From positions 1 through 20,598 of the IMG/VR virus record IMGVR_UViG_3300035670_001453: DNA of 20,598 bases; one strand, written 5' to 3'. The notes below the pieces were generated by a model. It did not search any database, had not been told where the DNA came from, and saw only the letters and a program-made list of their open reading frames with translations. Made by a program: the position numbers and the translations under genes. The stretch comes from a virus. Shown piece after piece: positions 15,020-20,598 of the stretch. Within the stretch, counting starts at the first letter, position 1. Each line of letters begins with the position of its first letter.

Positions 15020-17531
15020 ACCGCCGCAATACTTGATCAGCCGTCTCGCCAGTCAACCGGCGCGTCCGCTCGATCATCTCATTGACGTAGGAAATCATGG
15101 GCCTCGGCCTGAACTTGCCGCCCGTGTCCGTGTACTTCTTGCCAGCCCACGCAACCTCTTGGAACCATCTCGGCTCCACCCCTCGACTTGCGGCCATATC
15201 ATCAACGGAGCCCTGCCAGTGGCCGTAAGTGCCCGGCGGTGGCACCGTAAGCTTTGGATCGAACAGCCCCATCCCCTGCTCGTCGATCGTCGCGGCGCCA
15301 CGGTTCCCAAGAAAATTGCCGCTGAAATTATACCGCTTTGGATTGTCAGGCGTGACGCCAGCGCCACCGCTACCCAGCATCTTCCTGTGCTGCTCCATGT
15401 TGCCGGTCGCGAACCTCCCGCCGATCGGATACGGCATCTCGTACGCGCCCTCGGGCCACTTGGCGCCCGACGTCTTCAACTGGTTCCCGTAGTGGGTCAT
15501 GAGCAGGTTCGAAGTCGGATCAGCCCCGCCGGTTGTCGCGGCCATGCCGTCTGCAAAACGCTCCTTGAAAGCGCGCGCGCCTTCTACAGGGCCCAGCTCT
15601 TTTATGAATGCGTCCTGAAGCTGCCCCATATGATACCAGTTGCCGGCATCATCCGCGAATTGCATGCCCGTATCGTAGGCGCGCATCCACCGATCCACGG
15701 CCTCCGGGCTCCTCGCCATAGCATCGTACTTGGCGACAGTGTCCGCCTTCTTCATTCGCTGCCCGACCGTTGACTGATGCGGCGCATACAAAGACGCATC
15801 TGCGTCATACCGCTTCGCCGGGTCAAACATCGGCGTATAGCCATTCTTTTCCATATCTCGCACGACGAGGTCGCGGGATCTTTTGAACCTCTCAGCCTCG
15901 CCAGACATGGCCTTGGCAAGAAAGGTCTTCCCCTTGGCCTCGTCGAACATCTCGACTGGCGGCGCGGTCTCCGGGTAACGCTTTGACAGCTCGGGGAACA
16001 CCTCAGCGGACTTCGACGCCTTCGCCGGCTTCGGGACAGACATGGACCGCCACGGCAAAGCGCGATCCGGCGGCAGGAACTGCTCCGCGTCCGGAATGTC
16101 CTGCGTCAGCCACGGCGCCGCGCGCGGATATTCCGGCGTCGGCAACAAACCCAAGCGATGCTGCACATTGCGCGCCTCGACTTCGCCAGCGATACGCCGA
16201 TACGTTTCAAAGTCGTTTCGCCTGGTTGCCTTCAGCGCCTCGTCCATTGCGCGCTTGATGCTCTCGAACTCCGGGTCCTTTGAAAGCACGTAGGCGCGGG
16301 CGATATGCTCGCGGTACGGCGGAGACCCTGGCTCAAAGAAGGTAAAAGGCCGCGATCTTTCATCAAGCCCCTCAAACCACGCCTCCGCAGCCTTCAAGAA
16401 CTTCTCATCCTCACCAAGCAAAGCCCGCGAGGCGACATTGCCGGCCTGCCGAAGCTTCTCCATCTTCAGGTCCTCGCCAACTGACTGCAAAAGACCACTT
16501 TGCCGCCATTGACCGGCCAGTCCTTGGTTCGCCCCCGGCGCAAAGCCCTCAATGTCCTGCACGGCGTGCTGGATCTCGTGGGCGATAGATGACAGCCGAC
16601 GGGAGCCAGTCGTGGCCGGCCCGACCCAAATGCCCTTCCCGTTCCACGAACCCGTGTTGGGCTGCCCATATCCGTCCAAGTGAACGCCGGCCTGCCGCAG
16701 TTGGGGGTAGGCCTCAAACAGCTTGTCATGACGGACAACGTCCTCGAGGAGCCCGGCCCTGTTTGCGCGTCCCACCTCAATACCTTCCGGCACTTTGAAA
16801 TTGAACGCCATGCCGCTGTCGTCGATCTCGAAGCGCCATTTGCCGTCTACGCCCTTAAACCATCCCGTCTGCGCCCAGATTTCGTCGCGAGACAGCCCGG
16901 CCTCAGCCAGTTCCTGGGCCAGCTTCAACTTCGCCTTGTCAGCCGTCAGCGCCATCGGGCCGGCAAACATGCCTATCGTCGCCGGATCGCGCCGGAACGT
17001 GTACCCGTAACGTCTCGCCAGATCCTCGGCCCCGTCCGCAATCTTGCCGGCACCGCGCGCCATCGCCGGCGTCGCCGCCATCAGGCCCGTCAGCATGGCT
17101 TCCGAGGCGTAGTCCTTCGGATAGCCCGTCGCATCCGAGACCGCGCCCGTGGCCGTATCCCAGGCGCCAAGGATGCCCGTCGCGCGCTTTTCAATCTCAC
17201 GGCCCGGAGCCGTATCCCTCACGGCACCCCACGCGCCTGTCGCTGCCGGCATGGCCGTCGAGATCGCCGACGTGATGGGGGCACCAGCAGCCTGCGCAGC
17301 GCCTCCTAAGAAGTCCTGGGAGGCCATGAGACCCATTCGAAGGGCTTCGAACTGGTCTCCAGTGCGAGCCTTCTTCGAAAGCTTCGATCGGTACGACGCC
17401 TCGGCATCCTTGCGGAAGGGCTGACCCGCGCGAAGCAGGCCATCGCGGATCTGCTGCTCGAGCACGGTCGGCCTGACCGGGGCGTAGACCCTGGGATCTT
17501 CCTCCTCGACCAGTAGACCGCGCGGTGGCAT
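14934..17531 (-). CDS. Polyvalent-type virion/ejection protein with LPD23-like metallopeptidase motif
   Basis: An 865-aa protein whose ATG shares a base with the preceding TGA. Residues about 60-180 are rich in Ala, Gly and Met and amphipathic, as in phage internal proteins. Residues about 195-335 resemble the LPD23 domain of polyvalent proteins: LAEAGLSRDEIWAQTGWFKG, GKWRFEIDDSGMAF, then GIWVG and HEIQHAVQDIEGFAPG with the zinc-type HExxH at 318-322. Residues about 668-850 form a second domain (ADPTSNLLMTHYGNQLK, RYNFSGNFLGNRGAATID, WFQEVAWAGKKY) like the C-terminal domain often provisionally called DUF7178. Such multidomain proteins are thought to be packaged and injected to act in the new host. 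Placement between terminase and portal fits a virion protein. The enzymatic activity is unproven. Confidence 0.7.
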   Translation of the reverse strand: MPPRGLLVEEEDPRVYAPVRPTVLEQQIRDGLLRAGQPFRKDAEASYRSKLSKKARTGDQFEALRMGLMASQDFLGGAAQAAGAPITSAISTAMPAATGAWGAVRDTAPGREIEKRATGILGAWDTATGAVSDATGYPKDYASEAMLTGLMAATPAMARGAGKIADGAEDLARRYGYTFRRDPATIGMFAGPMALTADKAKLKLAQELAEAGLSRDEIWAQTGWFKGVDGKWRFEIDDSGMAFNFKVPEGIEVGRANRAGLLEDVVRHDKLFEAYPQLRQAGVHLDGYGQPNTGSWNGKGIWVGPATTGSRRLSSIAHEIQHAVQDIEGFAPGANQGLAGQWRQSGLLQSVGEDLKMEKLRQAGNVASRALLGEDEKFLKAAEAWFEGLDERSRPFTFFEPGSPPYREHIARAYVLSKDPEFESIKRAMDEALKATRRNDFETYRRIAGEVEARNVQHRLGLLPTPEYPRAAPWLTQDIPDAEQFLPPDRALPWRSMSVPKPAKASKSAEVFPELSKRYPETAPPVEMFDEAKGKTFLAKAMSGEAERFKRSRDLVVRDMEKNGYTPMFDPAKRYDADASLYAPHQSTVGQRMKKADTVAKYDAMARSPEAVDRWMRAYDTGMQFADDAGNWYHMGQLQDAFIKELGPVEGARAFKERFADGMAATTGGADPTSNLLMTHYGNQLKTSGAKWPEGAYEMPYPIGGRFATGNMEQHRKMLGSGGAGVTPDNPKRYNFSGNFLGNRGAATIDEQGMGLFDPKLTVPPPGTYGHWQGSVDDMAASRGVEPRWFQEVAWAGKKYTDTGGKFRPRPMISYVNEMIERTRRLTGETADQVLRRFIRGEGPMYGVAPAGLLALPQEEDPRQQ

Positions 17532-17710
17532 CAGCGCGGCTTTCCGAAGGCCTTGCCGGACTTCTTGGGCTGGATCTTTTGCTCAGCGGCGTCAAAGGAC
17601 GGCGCGGCCTTGGGGCGCGCGGCATCGGCGTTGGGCTTCTTCTTTGCTGAGAACTTGCCGCCCTTGCGGGAGACGAACTCGAAGCGTCCATTCTTGATGT
17701 GCCAATCCAT
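17531..17710 (-). CDS. Small basic protein between terminase and polyvalent gene
   Basis: A 59-aa protein. The frame opens at 17737 inside the terminase 3' end, but AAGGGA lies ten bases before the ATG at 17710, which also clears the terminase stop (17725), so I choose that start. The N-terminus is MDWHIKNGRFEFVSRKGGKF; the rest is Lys/Ala/Pro-rich and disordered (SGKAFGKPR at the end). High positive charge suggests nucleic-acid or virion-interior association. No family is recognised. Confidence 0.55.
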   Translation of the reverse strand: MDWHIKNGRFEFVSRKGGKFSAKKKPNADAARPKAAPSFDAAEQKIQPKKSGKAFGKPR

Positions 17711-17724
17711 GACGCGGTGATCCC

Positions 17725-18993
17725 TTAAACGATCCATGCAGTTTCGTATTTGAGCGGCTTGTGCTTCACGCTCACACGCTCAATGCCCATGGCGAGGTAC
17801 CTGAAAGCGTCGCTCCCGTGGCTCGCCCAATCATGAAGGGGCGCATCACGAAACGTCTTGCGCTTCGGGTCCATCTCGCGGCGGTAGTTCTTCAATGCGG
17901 CTAGTCCGGCTGCGGCACGCTTTTCGTCGAACCAGCAGCGCGGGAGCATCAGCCTCGCGGCGTTGATGCCGTCATCAACCTGATGGCGCGGCACGACGAT
18001 CGTATTGATCCCGAGGCTCTGAAGCGTCTCCTGCCGGGTCTTGCCCGTCCCCAGCTCGCGCGCCTGCGCGTCGTGCGGGACGAGGTGCATGCCGTAAACG
18101 TGACCGCGGTCGGTCAACTGCTTGGCGTACCAGTCAAGGCCGACGCCGGCGTTCTCGATGTAGTCGATCAGGTGGACCTCGCGGCCCACGGTCTGGAAGA
18201 GCCAGATGGCCGTACTATCGCCAATACCAAGATCCCAAGCCGTATGTACCTGGTGCCCGCGCTCGATCGGCACGTTGCAGATGCGACCGTCTCGAGCGGC
18301 CTCCTCGATCAATTCACCGTAGTAGGAACCAACCACGGGCGCATCGAAGCTGCACTCGTACTCGGCGGCGTACTGCGCCGGGCTCATCGCGCGGCGTGCG
18401 TCGCTCAATTCCTCTTCAGGCAAGAGGCCCGTCTGGCTCGCCGGCAGCCTGATCGCCGTCCACGCCGGGTCGCTGGTGGCTGTAGCCCAAAGATCTCCAA
18501 AGTGGTTCTGCCCGCGAGGGGTGCCGATAAAGACGGCCCAACCCTGCCGATCGGACAGAGATGGCCGGATCACCTCGGACCAGGCGCGAGGATCAATATC
18601 GCCGAATTCGTCCAGCACGACGCCGTCGAGATATAAACCGCGCATGCGATCGTAATTGTCAGCGCCGTACAGGCGTATGCGGGCGCCGTTGGGAAGGTCT
18701 ACGCGGAGTTCGCTTTCGCTTGCGATCGTGCCGGGGATTGGCGCCGTAAATCTCTTGAGGTAGGCCCAGGCGACGTCCTTGGCCTGAGCGTACGTTGGCG
18801 CGACATACGCAAAGCGAGGCTCCGGCTTCTGGCACATCCACGCGGCGCGGATCAGGTCATTCAAGGTTGCGACCGTCTTGCCAGCGCGACGATGGGCCAC
18901 GCAGACAGACCAGCGCGTCTTTCGATCGTGAAGGGGTAGAAACTGATGGCGCGGCGTGTACGGTATAATAACCCGCACAACCTCCTCGGTCAT
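17725..18993 (-). CDS. terL: Terminase large subunit
   Basis: A 422-aa packaging motor. The ATPase shows Walker A AHRRAGKTV (residues 33-41), an adenine-motif-like PYTPRHQFLPLH near the N-terminus, Walker B GVVLDEF (124-130) with the catalytic glutamate, and the coupling motif GTPRG (157-161). The RNase H-like nuclease has candidate metal ligands D254 (TAWDLGIGDSTA), D308 (LVPHDAQ) and D395 (HDWASHGSDAFRYL). Length is typical of compact phage terminases. The start is in an ATGA overlap with the HNH gene. It cuts and translocates DNA through the portal encoded downstream. Confidence 0.95.
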   Translation of the reverse strand: MTEEVVRVIIPYTPRHQFLPLHDRKTRWSVCVAHRRAGKTVATLNDLIRAAWMCQKPEPRFAYVAPTYAQAKDVAWAYLKRFTAPIPGTIASESELRVDLPNGARIRLYGADNYDRMRGLYLDGVVLDEFGDIDPRAWSEVIRPSLSDRQGWAVFIGTPRGQNHFGDLWATATSDPAWTAIRLPASQTGLLPEEELSDARRAMSPAQYAAEYECSFDAPVVGSYYGELIEEAARDGRICNVPIERGHQVHTAWDLGIGDSTAIWLFQTVGREVHLIDYIENAGVGLDWYAKQLTDRGHVYGMHLVPHDAQARELGTGKTRQETLQSLGINTIVVPRHQVDDGINAARLMLPRCWFDEKRAAAGLAALKNYRREMDPKRKTFRDAPLHDWASHGSDAFRYLAMGIERVSVKHKPLKYETAWIV

Positions 18994-19466
18994 GCAGCGG
19001 CCTTCGAGAGGTGGGCCCAGCTCTTTCCATGCTGGATGGAGTGAATTGCCTGCGGTGAAACACCGTAAAGGCGCGCGAAAGCCACTTGCGACATCCGCCT
19101 CGTTCGGATGTCAAGGACGGCATCCTCTGTTAGCTTCGCGCTTCCGTGCTTTTCGCCTTTGGGGGTGCGACCCTTCTCATCCTTATCGCGCATGTTATCA
19201 GCGTTTGTCCCGAGGAACAGGTGAGCAGGGTTCACACAGACAGGGTTATCGCATTTGTGAAGGACGTGGAGGTCATCAGGTATCGGGCCGTTGTACAGCT
19301 TCCAAGCCACGCGGTGAGCACTACGCAATTTCCCCTCTACGCAGAACTTGCCGTAGCCCTTTCTGTACACGGCACCGCCCCAGAGAAAGCAACCACTATT
19401 CGGGTCCGCGTAAACTTTTTCCTCGAACCGCTCCTTCAAGGACAGCTCTTGCCTCTTCGCCATCAT
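18990..19466 (-). CDS. HNH endonuclease with C-terminal helix-turn-helix (homing-type)
   Basis: A 158-aa protein. The N-terminal half is an HNH_3-type fold: SGCFLWGG, then AHRVAWKLYNGPIPDDLHVL, HKCDNPVCVNPAHLFLGT with the catalytic His pair and the Cys/Asn residues, and NADNM. The C-terminus (residues about 112-153) is a DNA-binding unit, GSAKLTEDAVLDI, then VAFARLYGVSPQAIHSIQHG, of the type attached to phage homing endonucleases. ATG at 19466 shares one base with the small terminase stop (a TTG at 19469 is also in frame), and the stop overlaps terL. It is either a homing endonuclease that has invaded the terminase operon or a packaging-associated HNH protein; the standalone HTH favours the former. 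Confidence 0.85.
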   Translation of the reverse strand: MMAKRQELSLKERFEEKVYADPNSGCFLWGGAVYRKGYGKFCVEGKLRSAHRVAWKLYNGPIPDDLHVLHKCDNPVCVNPAHLFLGTNADNMRDKDEKGRTPKGEKHGSAKLTEDAVLDIRTRRMSQVAFARLYGVSPQAIHSIQHGKSWAHLSKAAA

Positions 19467-19795
19467 CAAGCCCCATCGTCCTCTGAAATCATCAAGGGGC
19501 CGGGATCAACTGGCGGCGGGCGGTCAGGATCTGACACCGCACCCCAGACGGCCACAATGCGGATCGGCTCGTCGCCACCCTCATGGACCAATTGCTGCGC
19601 CGGCTTGCCGTCGAGGCGGTTCGCAATTTCCTGAATAGCCTGAAGGTCACCCTCCTCGGCCTTGTCGATGAGACGGTTCGCGAGATTGACGAGTGCCTTG
19701 CCCTTGTCGGTGTCGCGACGCGTCAGGGCGAGCCGGAGCGCGTCCCGAAATGGGCTCTCAGCCCTGCGTCCGGACCGTCCAGCAACTCCAGCCAT
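19466..19795 (-). CDS. Terminase small subunit candidate
   Basis: A 109-aa protein starting at ATG 19795 (MAGVAGRSGRR). The frame opens at a TTG 15 nt earlier, but the AGVxGRSGRR start is the familiar one. Only a weak GAGTG lies upstream. The middle is helical (FRDALRLALTRRD, ALVNLANRLIDKAEEGD), followed by LQAIQEIANRLDGKPAQQL, a DRxDGKpaQ-type motif common in small proteins ahead of phage terminase large subunits. The C-terminus is acidic and proline-rich. Position directly before HNH and terL supports a DNA-recognition role in packaging. Some members are labelled only as unknown-function proteins (DUF5681-like), so the assignment is moderate. Confidence 0.6.
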   Translation of the reverse strand: MAGVAGRSGRRAESPFRDALRLALTRRDTDKGKALVNLANRLIDKAEEGDLQAIQEIANRLDGKPAQQLVHEGGDEPIRIVAVWGAVSDPDRPPPVDPGPLMISEDDGA

Positions 19796-19799
19796 TTTC

Positions 19800-19908
19800 A
19801 AATCACTCAAATCGTTGACAAAAAAAGCCCGGAGTTTCCGCCGGGCCTAAGGTGGCTTCAGTGATTTAGGCGTGGGCCAAGGGTGGAGAAGCCGTCCAAA
19901 TCACTGAA
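19800..19908. repeat. Inverted repeat pair plus third AAATCACT copy (possible operator)
   Basis: TTCAGTGATTT (19857-19867) and AAATCACTGAA (19898-19908) are a perfect 11-bp inverted repeat with a 30-nt spacer. A third copy of the core, AAATCACT, sits at 19800-19807, at the start of the small terminase gene. The three copies flank the terminator on both sides. They could be binding sites of a late-gene regulator or a transcript structure; nothing here decides. Confidence 0.55.
19820..19846 (-). terminator. Rho-independent terminator
   Basis: On the minus strand GCCCGG (19846-19841) pairs with CCGGGC (19832-19827) over an 8-nt loop, directly followed by seven Ts (19826-19820). It lies between the 181-aa gene's stop and the packaging operon, so it would end the upstream transcript and require either antitermination or a promoter within the next few bases for the late genes. 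Confidence 0.85.
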
Positions 19909-19937
19909 ACAGGAGGAAACCCACAGTGCGCGGAACA

Positions 19938-20483
19938 CTACCTCCGACCCCGCTGAGTGTCCAGTTGAGTGTTCGCCTGTCTTGGGGATAACCTGATAAT
20001 TCCAAAATGGACCGCGAGGGCGGTGAGAGCCTTCCGCAGGCGCCGGGTGCAGTTTACGCCCTCATCGAACACACACACGGAAATCAGCAGATCTGCGTAG
20101 GGCCTCACAGAAGCCTCTAGGAGGGCCGTACGCAGGCGAAGCGCGTCGCCGCTACCCTGATACCCCTCGACCCCTTTTCGCCCGTCTACGCGCTCCAGAG
20201 AGGCTCCAGAGGCCCTTGCAAAGCCACGGGACCCAAAAGCGCGGTCCCAGAGCGTCCGAAGCAGGTCGCCAGCCTGGTGCTGCTCCGGCGTGATGGAGCG
20301 CAGGCGGAGGTACTTCGCGAGGCGGTCAGGGGTGCGGACCCGGACCCGCTTCGCGCGGAGGTTGTTGGGATCGAGGCGCTCAACCTCGAATTCGTCGTGC
20401 GTGGCGCGGTAGGTGTTCACGGTCTCGAACACCTCGGGTGTGCGCTTGGGTCGCTTGGTCGTAGACCTCGGTCGTGAAGGCAT
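19938..20483 (-). CDS. Possible late regulator (DUF6456-like?), unconfirmed
   Basis: A 181-aa basic protein with AAGGA about ten bases before its ATG. The N-terminus is Arg/Lys/Pro-rich, followed by EVFETVNTYRATHDEFEVER. The core (TPDRLAKYLRLRSITPEQHQ, AGDLLRTLWDRAFGS) has the L-x-x-R-x-x-I-x-x-x-Q-x-x-A-G pattern seen in phage-linked proteins of the DUF6456 / late-regulator sort. The later helices (YADLLISVCVFDEGVN, RRLRKALTALAVHFGI) look like a helix-turn-helix. It lies alone upstream of a terminator and repeated sites that precede the packaging genes, the usual place for a late-gene activator. Family identity and function are inference. Confidence 0.5.
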   Translation of the reverse strand: MPSRPRSTTKRPKRTPEVFETVNTYRATHDEFEVERLDPNNLRAKRVRVRTPDRLAKYLRLRSITPEQHQAGDLLRTLWDRAFGSRGFARASGASLERVDGRKGVEGYQGSGDALRLRTALLEASVRPYADLLISVCVFDEGVNCTRRLRKALTALAVHFGIIRLSPRQANTQLDTQRGRR

Positions 20484-20561
20484 GGGTGACTGATCCTTTT
20501 TCTTAATCCACGTACTTGAACCGGAGAACTCGAAGGTAAGGCTCCAGAACCTCCCAAAATC

Positions 20562-20592
20562 TTTTTTTGTTTTTTTTGTTTTTTTTTTTTTT
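20562..20592. repeat. T-rich homopolymer tract (poly-A on the minus strand)
   Basis: Runs of 7, 8 and 14 T separated by single G residues (29 of 31 bases are T), in a region otherwise about 60% GC. No good hairpin precedes it on the plus strand (only 4-bp stems around 20530-20555). It may be a transcription-related A/T tract upstream of the 181-aa gene or a sequencing/assembly artefact. The rest of 20484-20561 holds only that gene's ribosome-binding site. Confidence 0.7.
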
Positions 20593-20598
20593 GGAAGG

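Noticed and set aside
18964-18969. TATAAT box on the plus strand
   Set aside because: It lies inside the large terminase coding sequence, lacks a -35 box at 16-18 bp and has no gene downstream on that strand.
19926-19991. 21-codon plus-strand ORF (GTG start) behind AGGAGG
   Set aside because: The ribosome-binding site is good, but there is no following plus-strand gene for a leader peptide to control, and most of it is antisense to the 181-aa gene's end.
1-20598. tRNA genes, CRISPR arrays, insertion sequences, integrase/attachment sites
   Set aside because: No cloverleaf-like sequences, regularly spaced direct repeats with spacers, transposase or integrase motifs were seen on either strand, though a by-eye search can miss a tRNA.

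Overview
This window is a stretch of a tailed-phage genome (free phage or prophage; no integrase, repressor, lysis or replication gene is present to decide). It carries the packaging, head, neck and adhesin genes. Almost everything is encoded on the minus strand and reads from right to left, with genes overlapping by 1-8 nt or separated by only a few bases, as in one long late operon. Base composition is high (about 60-65% GC in lines counted by eye). The terminase, P22-type portal, DUF5309-type major capsid protein and neck proteins, with no tape measure or tail-tube gene in the window, suggest a short-tailed (podovirus-like) phage. A proteobacterial, perhaps alphaproteobacterial, host is plausible from the GC content and gene types, but this is a weak inference.

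Right end (20598 to 19800): a T-rich tract, then a 181-aa gene that may be a late regulator, then a 127-bp control region. That region holds an 11-bp inverted repeat, a further copy of its AAATCACT core and a strong intrinsic terminator. Packaging module (19795 to 17531): small terminase candidate, an HNH endonuclease set between the terminase genes, large terminase, and a small basic protein. Next comes an 865-aa polyvalent-type protein with an HEIQH metallopeptidase-like motif, probably a virion or ejection protein. A small coiled-coil gene and the portal follow (14748 to 12192). Between the polyvalent gene and the coiled-coil gene a single plus-strand gene of 77 aa starts behind a strong ribosome-binding site.

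Adhesin module (12188 to 6607): a 1507-aa tail fibre/tailspike with a C-terminal pectate-lyase-like beta-helix is bracketed by two paralogous small genes (about 60% identical by hand alignment). The fibre's C-terminal third and the downstream paralogue are lower in GC (about 50%) than the rest, which looks like an exchanged host-recognition cassette. A 55-aa gene follows.

Head and neck module (6558 to 1): a 377-aa protein with a strict 20-residue glycine-phased repeat fused to a coiled coil, a 93-aa UUG-start gene, the scaffold, the major capsid protein and a 142-aa decoration-like protein come first. Then follow a stable intercistronic hairpin, a 179-aa head protein carrying an apparently inserted beta module, a 119-aa conserved protein, a head-to-tail adaptor and a propeller-like tail/stabilisation protein that runs off the left edge.

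Together the genes would build a procapsid (scaffold, capsid, portal), fill it (terminase), close it (adaptor, stabilisation protein), attach the adhesin and probably co-inject the 865-aa protein with the DNA. The points most worth following are the polyvalent protein, the bracketed chimeric fibre, the phased-repeat protein, the reverse-strand moron candidate and the repeat/terminator control region.
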